A DNA stretch of 64,000 bases from Halorientalis persicus (GTDB lineage: Archaea; Halobacteriota; Halobacteria; Halobacteriales; Haloarculaceae): the NCBI RefSeq assembly GCF_900110215.1, contig NZ_FOCX01000006.1, positions 156,588 through 220,587 on the forward strand, in the 5' to 3' direction. Below are positions 1 through 9,721 of this stretch, in pieces. Below the pieces are notes generated by a model. It made no database searches and had not been told where the DNA came from. It was given only the letters and a program-made list of their open reading frames with translations. The position numbers were made by a program, and so were the translations under genes. Within the stretch, counting starts at the first letter, position 1; every line of letters begins with the position of its first letter.

Positions 1-2
1 GG

Positions 3-1400
3 AGCCAGCAGTTCACCGAGACGGTCCGGGGCGTCGAGCGGCCCACCGTCGTCCCCGGTGACGACCGGCGCGTCACCCTCGTCGGCTGGAACGGCTCCCC
101 CGTGCCCGACGGGACGGTCGCCAGCGTCGTCCGCGACGTGACGTGGCCGGCCGCGACCGACGGGACCGGTCTCGACCCCGACGCGCAGGCCGCCTCCGAT
201 GAATCGTACTACCGCGGGCAGGACCTCCGCTTCGCGGTGCCACAGCGTCTCGGTGACAGCTTCGAACTCGTCGCGGTCCCCGGCGAGTACGACGAGTTCG
301 AGCCCCACGTCGTCCGACGCGTCGAGCGCCGTCCGAACCAGCCCATGGCCGTCGAGTCGGCGACGCTCGACGCCGGCCGGTACTACCTGCGGACGGCCGA
401 CGGCGACCCGGTCGCCCTCTACGACGACGCGGCCTACCGGACCGACGACCCAACGGACGCGACCTTCGAGGTCGAGGAACAGTCCCTCGACGTTCGGGCG
501 TGGTCGCCGCCGTGGGACGTGCGGGAGACACGGGACGGCGAACCCGGCCCGTATCCCGTGGCCCGGGGCAGCGACGAGGCGACCTACGTCGACCGGGCGG
601 CGGGTGAGTCAGACATCACGTTCGTCGTCGACTCGGATCGCTCCGACTACGGACTGTCGGTGAGCGCCGATCGGTTCCGGGGCGAGCAGGCCGACGCCGC
701 GACGCTCCGCGCGATGTTCGCGGACAACGACGCGTTCCAGGGGATCGAGACGGTCCACGGAACGCCCACCGCCCGGTTCTCGGTCGACGCCGAGGCGAAC
801 GTCACCGTCGCGGTCGACGGCGTCGACGCCGGGCTGTACGACCTCCGGTTCCGGGCCACCGACACGGCCGATGGTGGTGCCACGGCGGAGACGCGAATCG
901 TGGTCGGAAACGCGTCACCGCGGCCGATCACCGTGTCGCTGAACCGGAGTTCGCTCGAACTGCCCGTCGACGGTCGCGCGGCCGCGAACGTTACGGTCGA
1001 CGGGCTCTCGGCAGGCGTTGGTGCGATGTCGATGAGCGCGTACCGGACGGACCAGCCGGCGGTCACCCTCTCGATGGAGACGATGGTCAACGCCACGTCC
1101 GCCAGCGCGGGCGCGGGTCGCTCGACGGACCACGCCGACGCGTCCGCCCAGGCGTTCGACGCGAACACGTCGACCGGCACCGTCACCGTCGGGACGCTCG
1201 GCGTCACCGCCGACGCGCGCACCGTCGACCCCGAGGGCCCCTCGACGAACACCGTCCGGTACCGGATCGACTGGATCGTCGACGAGAACGGTCGGCCCTA
1301 CACCGTCCCGGGTGGACGGAACGTGACGGTCGCGATCACGAACGTGTCCGCGGCGACCGACGAGGACCGGGACGTGGATGCACCGCGGCGGCACCCGTAG
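3..1400 (+). CDS. Secreted/surface glycoprotein-like protein, 5'-truncated by window edge
   Basis: The frame is open from base 3 with no stop upstream, so the real start lies outside the window; the GTG at 102 is internal. About 465 residues are visible. The protein is acidic, beta-rich in appearance, and carries many N-glycosylation sequons (NVT, NAS, NRS, NAT, NTS) in its second half, as in haloarchaeal cell-surface and S-layer-like proteins. The end (RDVDAPRRHP) has no PGF-CTERM motif or C-terminal membrane segment, so anchoring is unexplained. I do not recognise a catalytic domain. It resembles the conserved N-terminal type of domain found in BGTF/S-layer-type proteins, but this is an impression and not a motif match. 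Confidence 0.75.
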   Translation, partial: SQQFTETVRGVERPTVVPGDDRRVTLVGWNGSPVPDGTVASVVRDVTWPAATDGTGLDPDAQAASDESYYRGQDLRFAVPQRLGDSFELVAVPGEYDEFEPHVVRRVERRPNQPMAVESATLDAGRYYLRTADGDPVALYDDAAYRTDDPTDATFEVEEQSLDVRAWSPPWDVRETRDGEPGPYPVARGSDEATYVDRAAGESDITFVVDSDRSDYGLSVSADRFRGEQADAATLRAMFADNDAFQGIETVHGTPTARFSVDAEANVTVAVDGVDAGLYDLRFRATDTADGGATAETRIVVGNASPRPITVSLNRSSLELPVDGRAAANVTVDGLSAGVGAMSMSAYRTDQPAVTLSMETMVNATSASAGAGRSTDHADASAQAFDANTSTGTVTVGTLGVTADARTVDPEGPSTNTVRYRIDWIVDENGRPYTVPGGRNVTVAITNVSAATDEDRDVDAPRRHP

Positions 1401-1430
1401 GGCCAGTCCGACCCCGCCACTCCGACAGAA

Positions 1431-1440
1431 CCGTTAAGCG
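1431..1440 (+). promoter_or_regulatory. Probable TATA-like promoter for methylmalonyl-CoA mutase
   Basis: A CCGTTAAGCG stretch sits about 28 bp before the ATG at 1464 in an otherwise GC-rich gap. The spacing fits a leaderless archaeal transcript starting at or next to the ATG. Confidence 0.45.
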
Positions 1441-1463
1441 CGCCCCGTGTGTAATTGACTGCC

Positions 1464-3164
<1,701 letters not shown>

Positions 3165-3223
3165 GTGTGTCTCGGGCCGAACTGTCCCGTACTTTGATGC
3201 TGGTTCCGTTCCTCGGGGAGAGC

Positions 3224-3304
3224 ATGACTGACCGAACGACGCGCTCTATCCTGTCTGCAGGTGGCCCTCGTCACGCCAGCACTCGGGTTGCAGCCCAGGG
3301 ATGA
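3224..3304 (+). other. Short ORF that looks like the missing first segment of the adjacent histidine kinase
   Basis: ATG at 3224 opens a 26-codon frame ending in a TGA at 3302-3304 that overlaps the kinase ATG at 3301 (ATGA). Its translation, MTDRTTRSILSAGG then a helix-like stretch ending VAAQG, reads like beta-1/alpha-1 of a haloarchaeal receiver-type domain. The kinase then starts directly with what would be the rest of that helix (MTARLTTRIVADADP). Either a 1-bp indel split the gene, or the short ORF is translated and coupled to the kinase. This is inference from sequence appearance only. Confidence 0.4.
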
Positions 3305-5646
3305 CGGCGCGACTCACGACGCGGATCGTCGCCGACGCCGATCCCGTCCGCAGTGACGTTCTTCGGGTCCTCGAAACCGTCTACGACCATGTGGCTGTCC
3401 CCGACGACGGGACGACGCCGGACTGTGTGGTCGCCGTCGCGCCGCTCCCGGACTCCGAGTGGGACGCGCTCGGTGACAGGGATGGCGTGCCGCTCGTCGT
3501 GCTCACGACGCCGTCCGACGCGCCGAGCGTTCGCCCTCGGGCGTCCGAAGTCGACGCCACCGACCTGGTGGTCGCCGACGAAGACCGCTACACGGCGCTG
3601 GCCAATCGTGTGCGTGGCGTCGTTCAGGGACGGCGAACCTGCGACGACTCGCCGGCTCCCGACGTGCCCGCCGACGGTCGGTACCTCCGTGACCTCTACG
3701 ACGTGGCGACCGACGAGACGCTCCCCTTCGAGGAGAAGGCCGACCGCATCCTCGGCATCGGCCTCGACAGGCTGGGCGTCGAGAACGCGCACCTCTCGAC
3801 CATCGACCGCGACCCGGAACGGTACGAGGTGGTCGCGAGCGTCGGCCAGTTACCGATCGAACCCAGCGAATTGATGGACCTCCCGACGACGTTCTGCCGG
3901 CGAACCATCGAGTCCGAGGACGTGCTGGCGTTCAACCACGCCGCCGAGCAGGGCTGGGCTGACGACCCGGCCTACGAGGAACACGACATCGAGTGTTATC
4001 TCGGGGCCCGCATCACGGTCGGCGGATCGCTGTACGGCACGGTCTGTTTCATGGATCGGTCGCCACACGGCCCCTTCAGCGAGGCCGAGCAGGCGTTCGT
4101 CAGCCTCGTCGCCCGCTGGCTCAGCCACGAACTCGAACGGACGCGCCGGGGGGCGGCCCTGGACGCGCTCCACGACGGCACCGCCGATCTGATGCGGGCG
4201 ACGACGGTCGAGTCGGTCTGTGACACGGCCGCCGGGGTCGCCGTGGCCACCCTCGACGCGCCACGGACGCGTGTCTGGCTCGTGGACGACGGTCCCGGGA
4301 CGACACTCCGGGCGGCCGCGAGCCACGGCTGTCCGACCGACCCCGACCCGCTCGACCGGGCCGACGGCGAGGGGGAGCGCCTCTGGGAAGCCCTGGACGG
4401 CGGCGAACTGTGCCAGTACCACGACGCCGACGGGCTGGACGGGACCGGATTCACCGGAACCTCCCGGAGCCTGCTGGTCGTACCGCTCGGTACCGAGGGC
4501 GTGCTGGTCGCCGGGTCGGGGACGACCGCGGCCTTCGACGAGATCCACCGGTCGATGGCCGGGATGCTCGGATCCAACGTCGTGGCTGCCCTCGAACGGA
4601 CCGAGTGGATCGACCGGCTCCGGACCGCGCGCGAGCGGTTCAGGCGGATGTTCGAGTCGGCCAGCGACGGCCTGCTCCTGGTCGAGCCCGACGCCGACGC
4701 CATCGTCGACTGCAACGACCGAGTGTGTGAACTGCTGGGCTACGACCGGTCGAACCTGCGGACGATCGCGCTCTCGACGATCTGTCGGGACGACCTCGAG
4801 GAGTTCCGGCGACTCGTGGCGACCGCACTCGACGCCGGCCGTGCGCGAGCCGACGACCTCCTCCTCCGGCACCGCGACGGCGGCCGCATCCCGGTCGAGG
4901 TGTCGGCCGCCCAACTCGAACTCGACGGGCAAGATCACGTCCTCGCGAGCATCCGCGACGTGCGCGACCGGAACCACCGCGAACAGGCCCTGAGCGTCTT
5001 CAACCGCGTCCTCCGGCACAACATCCGCAACGACATGAACGTCATCATCGGCCGGGCCTCCATGCTCGAAGACGCGCTGGCGTCGGGCGACCAGCAGGCC
5101 CACCTCGCGCGCATCCTCGAGACGGCCCGGAACCTGACCGAACTGGGTGAGAAAGCCCGGACGTTCGGGCAACTCGACGACCGCGACCCCGACGCCGACA
5201 GCGTCGAGATCGGCCCGCTGATCGACCGGGTCCGCGACTCGTTGACCACCGAGTACCCCGACGCGAGGCTCGTCGTGCGGGGTGACGCCGACGCCGTAGC
5301 CGCCGTCGAACCGACGCTCGACGTGGCCGTCCGGGAGTTGCTGGAGAACGCGATCAAGCACGCGACCACCGACGCGCCGACCGTCGAGGTCGACATCGAC
5401 AGCGACGGGGACGCGGTGACGATCCGGATCGCCGACGAAGGGCCCGGCCTCCCCGAACAGGACCGAGCCGTGCTGGCGGGCGGCTCCGAGACGCCGCTGG
5501 ATCACGGCAGCGGGCTCGGGCTGTGGCTGGCCAACTGGGTCGTCACCGCCGCCGGGGGCTCGATCTCGGTCCCCGAGGCCGGCCCGGACGGGTCGGTCGT
5601 GGTGATGTCGCTCCCCGTCGGTCCAGGCGCGACTGCCGACCGCTGA
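3301..5646 (+). CDS. Multi-sensor histidine kinase (receiver-like remnant, GAF, GAF, PAS, HATPase)
   Basis: This is a soluble sensor kinase of 781 residues with no membrane segments. Residues 1-110 resemble a degenerate receiver fold. A GAF domain occupies roughly 130-285, a second GAF-like region 290-440, and a PAS domain 445-560 (MFESASDGLLLVEPDADAI). The phospho-acceptor box VLRHNIRNDM has its His at residue 573. The HATPase follows with the N-box LENAIKHA near 683, DEGPGLP and GSGLGLWLANW. This architecture is common among haloarchaeal signal kinases; the ligand cannot be predicted. No response regulator is adjacent. The N-terminus appears to lack the first strand and helix, which may lie in the preceding short ORF. 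Confidence 0.88.
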   Translation: MTARLTTRIVADADPVRSDVLRVLETVYDHVAVPDDGTTPDCVVAVAPLPDSEWDALGDRDGVPLVVLTTPSDAPSVRPRASEVDATDLVVADEDRYTALANRVRGVVQGRRTCDDSPAPDVPADGRYLRDLYDVATDETLPFEEKADRILGIGLDRLGVENAHLSTIDRDPERYEVVASVGQLPIEPSELMDLPTTFCRRTIESEDVLAFNHAAEQGWADDPAYEEHDIECYLGARITVGGSLYGTVCFMDRSPHGPFSEAEQAFVSLVARWLSHELERTRRGAALDALHDGTADLMRATTVESVCDTAAGVAVATLDAPRTRVWLVDDGPGTTLRAAASHGCPTDPDPLDRADGEGERLWEALDGGELCQYHDADGLDGTGFTGTSRSLLVVPLGTEGVLVAGSGTTAAFDEIHRSMAGMLGSNVVAALERTEWIDRLRTARERFRRMFESASDGLLLVEPDADAIVDCNDRVCELLGYDRSNLRTIALSTICRDDLEEFRRLVATALDAGRARADDLLLRHRDGGRIPVEVSAAQLELDGQDHVLASIRDVRDRNHREQALSVFNRVLRHNIRNDMNVIIGRASMLEDALASGDQQAHLARILETARNLTELGEKARTFGQLDDRDPDADSVEIGPLIDRVRDSLTTEYPDARLVVRGDADAVAAVEPTLDVAVRELLENAIKHATTDAPTVEVDIDSDGDAVTIRIADEGPGLPEQDRAVLAGGSETPLDHGSGLGLWLANWVVTAAGGSISVPEAGPDGSVVVMSLPVGPGATADR

Positions 5647-5682
5647 GAGTCGAACGGTCGTTCCCAGGAGGCGGGACCGTCG

Positions 5683-5698
5683 AAAACTACTATTAGGT
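5683..5698 (+). promoter_or_regulatory. Probable promoter of the acyl-CoA ligase
   Basis: The sequence AAAACTACTATTAGG is an A-rich BRE-like part plus the TATA-like ACTATTAG, ending about 25 bp before the ATG at 5722. This favours that ATG over the in-frame TTG at 5710. Confidence 0.6.
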
Positions 5699-5721
5699 TT
5701 TCCCCCGTTTTGCGAGCCGCG

Positions 5722-7338
5722 ATGGAAAAACCACTGCTGGTCACGGACTTTCTGGACCGGGCACGACGCCACTACGGTGACGAGGAAGCCGTCGTCGCGA
5801 CGACCGGGGAGCGGTACAGTTACGACGAACTGGGCGCACGCGCCGACGGGTTCTCGGCGTTTCTGCAGGATCGCGGTATCGAGAAGGGCGACCGCGTGGC
5901 GGTACTGGACCCGAACACTCACTACCACCTCGAAGCCGCCTACGGGAGTATGCAGGTGGGTGCGGTCCACACCCCGCTGAACTACCGGCTGGTTCCCGAG
6001 GACTTCGAGTACATCCTGCGCGACGCGGAGGTCGACGTGATCTACGCCGACCACGAGTACGCCGACCGGATCGAGGCCGTCCGGGACGACGTGCCGACCG
6101 AGACGTTCGTCACGAACGACCCCGAGGCCGTCGACGGCGACTGGGAGTCGTTCGACGACGTGATCGACGCCGCCGGCACCGACTACGACCGGCCCGAGAT
6201 GGACGAGGACGACGACATCACGATCAACTACACGTCGGGGACGACCGGCGACCCCAAGGGCGTCGTCCGGACCCACCGGACCGAGACGCTCCACGCCTAC
6301 CTCATCTCGGTCCATCAGGAGATCCGGGACGACGACGTGTACCTCTGGACGCTGCCGATGTTCCACGTCAACGGCTGGGGCCACATCTACGCCGTCACCG
6401 GCATGGGTGCGACCCACGTCTGTACCCGCGGGGTCGACGCCGGGTGGATCTTCGAGACCGTCGCCGAGGAAGACGTGTCCTACCTCTGTGGTGCGCCGAC
6501 GGTGCTGAATATGCTCTCCGATCACTACGAGAGCGAGGACGGCGACGTGGCCACTACGGGCGCGAACGACGTGCGAATCGCCACCGCCGGGAGCGCGCCG
6601 CCGGAGGCGACCATCCGCACAGTGGAAGACGAGTTCGGCTGGCACCTGAAACACGTCTACGGCGCGACCGAGACCGGCCCGCTCATCACCACGTCCGACG
6701 CTCGTCGGCTGTACGACGACAGCGACGCCCGCTTCAAGGTCAAGAAGCGACAGGGTCTTGGCTATCTCGGGACCGACGTGCGCGTCGTCGACGAGAACGG
6801 CGAGGAAGTCGCCTGGGACGACGAGACAATCGGCGAGGTGGTCGTCCGGGGCAACCAGGTGATGGATCGGTACTGGAACAAGCCCGACGCCACCGAGGAG
6901 GCCTTCACCGACCGCATCGAGGGCTACTATCACACCGGCGACCTCGGCGTGGTCGACGACAACGGGATGATCTCGATCCAGGACCGCAAGAAAGACATCA
7001 TCATCTCGGGCGGGGAGAACATCTCCAGCATCGAACTCGAGGACACGCTCTACGAACACGACGCGGTGAGTCAGGTCGCGGTCATCCCCGCGCCCAGCGA
7101 GGAGTGGGGCGAGACGCCCAAGGCCTTCGTCGTCCCGGCCAACGACGACCCCGAGAACCCGCCGGTCTCGACGGACGAACTCAAGGAGTTCTGTGAGTCA
7201 CGGCTGGCCGGCTACAAGGTCGTCCGCCGGTTCGAGTTCGTCGAGGAACTCCCGACGACGGCGACGGGGAAGATACAGAAATACGAGTTGCGCGAGCAGG
7301 AGTGGGACGACGAGGACAGCATGGTCGGGCAGGGCTAG
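5722..7338 (+). CDS. AMP-forming acyl-CoA ligase
   Basis: A member of the ANL superfamily, 538 residues, that activates a carboxylic acid as acyl-AMP and then acyl-CoA. The AMP-binding loop YTSGTTGDPKG lies near residue 175, the A5 motif YGATETGP near 315, YYHTGDLG near 405, and the catalytic lysine region TTATGKIQKYELR at the C-terminus. The overall look is that of medium/long-chain fatty acyl-CoA synthetases, but the substrate is not readable from sequence. It stands alone, on the same strand as the kinase but behind its own promoter. The mutase gene upstream and the acyl-CoA genes at 42-52 kb are consistent with fatty-acid use. Confidence 0.88.
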   Translation: MEKPLLVTDFLDRARRHYGDEEAVVATTGERYSYDELGARADGFSAFLQDRGIEKGDRVAVLDPNTHYHLEAAYGSMQVGAVHTPLNYRLVPEDFEYILRDAEVDVIYADHEYADRIEAVRDDVPTETFVTNDPEAVDGDWESFDDVIDAAGTDYDRPEMDEDDDITINYTSGTTGDPKGVVRTHRTETLHAYLISVHQEIRDDDVYLWTLPMFHVNGWGHIYAVTGMGATHVCTRGVDAGWIFETVAEEDVSYLCGAPTVLNMLSDHYESEDGDVATTGANDVRIATAGSAPPEATIRTVEDEFGWHLKHVYGATETGPLITTSDARRLYDDSDARFKVKKRQGLGYLGTDVRVVDENGEEVAWDDETIGEVVVRGNQVMDRYWNKPDATEEAFTDRIEGYYHTGDLGVVDDNGMISIQDRKKDIIISGGENISSIELEDTLYEHDAVSQVAVIPAPSEEWGETPKAFVVPANDDPENPPVSTDELKEFCESRLAGYKVVRRFEFVEELPTTATGKIQKYELREQEWDDEDSMVGQG

Positions 7339-7342
7339 AGCG

Positions 7343-7618
7343 TCAGTCGCTGCTCGCGTACCGATCCGAGACGTAGATCACCAGCCCGAGCATGATGCCC
7401 AGGCCGATAGCGACCGTCAGCATCCCGTACAGGGCGGTTCCAAACGCGTTCGGTGGCAACTGGATGAACCCGAGCAGTTCCGGATCCAGGTCCTCGGGCC
7501 GGGCGTTCCCGAGTATGAATCCCATCACGCCGGCGATGGCGACGATGACGACGTAGATGAACAGCACGACGCGATTGCCCGGACGATCGGTCGGGGAACG
7601 GGTAACCGTGTCTGTCAT
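7343..7618 (-). CDS. Small two-helix membrane protein, possibly of the 'cox cluster protein' type
   Basis: The protein has 91 residues and two clear hydrophobic helices, one near residues 18-40 (VVLFIYVVIVAIAGVMGFIL) and one near 62-84, separated by a short loop with RPEDLDPELLGF. Small haloarchaeal proteins of this kind often lie beside terminal-oxidase or halocyanin genes, and a halocyanin gene follows here. A role in an electron-transfer complex is inference. A TAATTA box 23-30 bp before its ATG is shared with a tiny divergent gene. Confidence 0.75.
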   Translation of the reverse strand: MTDTVTRSPTDRPGNRVVLFIYVVIVAIAGVMGFILGNARPEDLDPELLGFIQLPPNAFGTALYGMLTVAIGLGIMLGLVIYVSDRYASSD

Positions 7619-7637
7619 TGACCGAACTTGGAGACGA

Positions 7638-7650
7638 AGGTAATTAGCCG
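7638..7650. promoter_or_regulatory. Bidirectional TATA-like element
   Basis: The symmetrical TAATTA at 7641-7646 sits about 25 bp from the minus-strand ATG at 7618 and about 29 bp from the plus-strand ATG at 7673. One palindromic box could serve two divergent leaderless transcripts. Confidence 0.5.
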
Positions 7651-7672
7651 TTTCACTTCCTACGTAGTAGTA

Positions 7673-7759
7673 ATGTCCGAAAAAGACCTGCTCTTTCTCG
7701 TCCTGGCCGGGATCGCGCTGCTGATGTTCGTGACGGGGTTCGTGCTGGTCGTCAGCTGA
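7673..7759 (+). CDS. 28-residue single-pass membrane microprotein
   Basis: ATG at 7673 encodes 28 residues: a charged head MSEKD followed by one uninterrupted hydrophobic helix of about 22 residues ending VVS. The TAATTA element lies at leaderless distance, and codon use is typical of the genome. Such tiny helices resemble accessory subunits of respiratory complexes. The neighbours, a two-helix membrane protein and a halocyanin, make an oxidase-associated role plausible, but no oxidase is present here. I know no family name for it. Confidence 0.5.
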   Translation: MSEKDLLFLVLAGIALLMFVTGFVLVVS

Positions 7760-7807
7760 GCCGGTGGGTCGCTGCGAGCAACCCGAAAATGTAGAAGATC
7801 GACGCTG

Positions 7808-8308
7808 TTACTCGACGACGACAGCGCCGTGCATACCGTTCGCGCTGTGGGGGTTACAGTAGTAAGTGTAGTTCCCCGTCTCCTCGAAGGTGTGTGAGAA
7901 GGTCGAACCGGCGCTGGACTGGAGTTCGCTCTCGAAGGCGTCGTCGTTCGAGATGACGTTGTGTGAACCGCCGTTGCCCGTCCAGACCCAGACCACTTCG
8001 GTTCCGGGGGAGACGACGACTGCGGCGGGATCGAATCCGTAGCCGAGGTCGCCGACACCGACGCTGACCTCGATGGAATCCTGGCCGGTCATGTCGACTG
8101 CACTGCCATCGTAGCCGTTCGCATCGTTCTCGTTCAGGTAGGTGTCGACCTCGCTGGGGGCGCTGACGGTCTCGTCACCGCCGCCACTGCCGGTCGGGGT
8201 GTCGTCCCCGCCACCGTCACCGTTGTTCCCACCGCCGCCGCTACAGCCCGCGAGCGCGCCTGCCACTGTCATCGCTCCGATACCACGCACGAACGTACGT
8301 CTCTCCAT
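7808..8308 (-). CDS. Halocyanin (lipoprotein blue copper protein)
   Basis: This is a small membrane-anchored electron carrier outside the cytoplasm, 166 residues long. The N-terminus ERRTFVRG is a Tat-type motif, followed by a hydrophobic stretch and the lipobox ALAGC. An acidic Gly/Ser-rich linker precedes the plastocyanin-like domain from about residue 65. All type-1 copper ligands are visible: His in GGSHNV, and Cys, His and Met in YYCNPHSANGMHG. I chose the ATG at 8308, which has a GAGGTGA Shine-Dalgarno 8 nt upstream, over the in-frame GTG at 8320. It probably donates electrons to a terminal oxidase encoded elsewhere. Confidence 0.93.
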   Translation of the reverse strand: MERRTFVRGIGAMTVAGALAGCSGGGGNNGDGGGDDTPTGSGGGDETVSAPSEVDTYLNENDANGYDGSAVDMTGQDSIEVSVGVGDLGYGFDPAAVVVSPGTEVVWVWTGNGGSHNVISNDDAFESELQSSAGSTFSHTFEETGNYTYYCNPHSANGMHGAVVVE

Positions 8309-8316
8309 GTCTCTGG

Positions 8317-8323
8317 TCACCTC
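8317..8323 (-). promoter_or_regulatory. Shine-Dalgarno that sets the halocyanin start
   Basis: The minus strand reads GAGGTGA, 8 nt before the ATG at 8308. The upstream GTG at 8320 lies inside this element and is therefore unlikely to be the start. Confidence 0.55.
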
Positions 8324-8485
8324 GGTAGAGACTCAGGGATGAACACGGGTAAAGAGAAGGATCCGTTCCCAGGGTGTGAAAACGTACAGTGGCTGTTTGT
8401 GAACGTGTTCCCTTCGATCACGTATGTCGCCGAGACTGCAGACAGACGCCCGCAGTATCGTGGGTCGTGACCGGTCGCCGACGGC

Positions 8486-8493
8486 GGAGGTGA
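8486..8493 (+). promoter_or_regulatory. Shine-Dalgarno of the radical SAM gene
   Basis: GGAGGTGA lies 4 nt before the ATG at 8498. Many genes in this window appear leaderless, so this strong site suggests a transcript with a 5' leader. The 170 bp upstream show no clear TATA box. Confidence 0.5.
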
Positions 8494-8497
8494 CCCG

Positions 8498-9718
8498 ATG
8501 ATCTCGGTCAGCAAACTCCTCTGTGATCTGGACGCGGAGGGGGACGGCCTGCGCTACGACGCCGCCGACGAGTCCGACCGCGAGCAGATCCGCGAGGAGA
8601 AACAGCGCCGCCCGGTCGTCGTCTGGAACACCACGAAACAGTGCAACCTCTACTGTGACCACTGCTACGCCGCCGCCGACACCGAGTGTGCCCCTGGCGA
8701 ACTCTCGACGGCCGAGGGGAAACGCCTGCTCGACGACCTGGCCGACTACGGCGTGCCCGTCGTGCTCTTCTCGGGCGGCGAACCGCTCGTCCGCGAGGAC
8801 CTCGAAGAACTCGTCGCCTACGCCGCCGACAACGGCATCCGTCCGGTCCTCTCGACCAACGGGACGCTCATCACCGAGGAGCGTGCCCGCGATCTGAAGG
8901 CGGCCGGTCTCAAGTACGCCGGCGTCTCCGTCGACGGGCTCCCCGAGCGAAACGACGCGTTCCGCGGGCAGGACGGGGCCTTCGACGCCGCGCTCCGGGG
9001 CATCGAGGCCTGCCAGTCGGCCGGCCTCAAGACCGGCCTCCGGTACACCATCACGAAACACAACGCCGACGACCTCGAAGACGTGGTCGAGTTGCTCCAC
9101 GACGCCGGCCTCGACCGGTTCTGTTTCTACCATCTGGACTACGGGGGCCGCGGCGACGAGATTCAGGACGTGGACCTCACGCCCGCCGAGCGGCGCGAGG
9201 CCGTCCGGACCGTCTGTGACATGACCCGCGAGTACCACGCCCGCGGCGAGGAGATCGAGACGCTGCTCGTGGGCAACTACGCCGACGCCGGCTACCTCGT
9301 CGAGTACGCCCGCGAGCACCTGAGCGAGGCCGCGGCCGAGCGGATCTACCGGTACCTGCAGGTCAACGGCGGCGACCCGACCGGCGAGCGCGTCGCCGAC
9401 GTGGACTACCAGGGCAACGTCCACCTCACCCAGTTCTGGCAGAACTACTCGCTGGGCAACGTCCGCGATCGGCCGTTCGGCGCGATCTGGGACGACGAGT
9501 CGAACCAGTTCCTGCAGAAACTGCGCAACCGCGAGGACCACCTCAAGGGCAAGTGTGCCGACTGTGCCTACCAGTCGGTCTGTCGGGGCGGCTCCCGCCT
9601 ACGCGCGCTGTCGGTCCACGACGACCCCTTCGCCCCCGACCCGCAGTGTTACCTCCACGACGACGAGATCGAGGGGCAGAATCCGGTCTTCGACACTGGC
9701 CCCGAACCGGCGGACTGA
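8498..9718 (+). CDS. Radical SAM/SPASM enzyme, NirJ/AhbC/AhbD-like
   Basis: This 406-residue radical SAM enzyme has Cys49, Cys53 and Cys56 (CNLYCDHC) to bind the SAM-cleaving 4Fe-4S cluster, then SGGEPL near 90. The C-terminal SPASM-type region has Cys353, Cys356, Cys362 and Cys384 for auxiliary clusters. The WNTTKQCNLYCDHCY start is typical of the branch that contains heme d1 and alternative-heme enzymes (NirJ, AhbC, AhbD). Haloarchaea make heme by the siroheme-dependent route, and the copper/heme electron-transfer neighbours fit. Which step it catalyses, or whether it modifies a peptide instead, cannot be settled from the sequence. Confidence 0.82.
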   Translation: MISVSKLLCDLDAEGDGLRYDAADESDREQIREEKQRRPVVVWNTTKQCNLYCDHCYAAADTECAPGELSTAEGKRLLDDLADYGVPVVLFSGGEPLVREDLEELVAYAADNGIRPVLSTNGTLITEERARDLKAAGLKYAGVSVDGLPERNDAFRGQDGAFDAALRGIEACQSAGLKTGLRYTITKHNADDLEDVVELLHDAGLDRFCFYHLDYGGRGDEIQDVDLTPAERREAVRTVCDMTREYHARGEEIETLLVGNYADAGYLVEYAREHLSEAAAERIYRYLQVNGGDPTGERVADVDYQGNVHLTQFWQNYSLGNVRDRPFGAIWDDESNQFLQKLRNREDHLKGKCADCAYQSVCRGGSRLRALSVHDDPFAPDPQCYLHDDEIEGQNPVFDTGPEPAD

Positions 9719-9721
9719 GTC

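Noticed and set aside
3850..7059. A very long minus-strand open frame (over 1000 codons)
   Set aside because: It is antisense to the kinase and ligase genes, both of which have clear family motifs. Long antisense frames are a by-product of GC-rich third positions.
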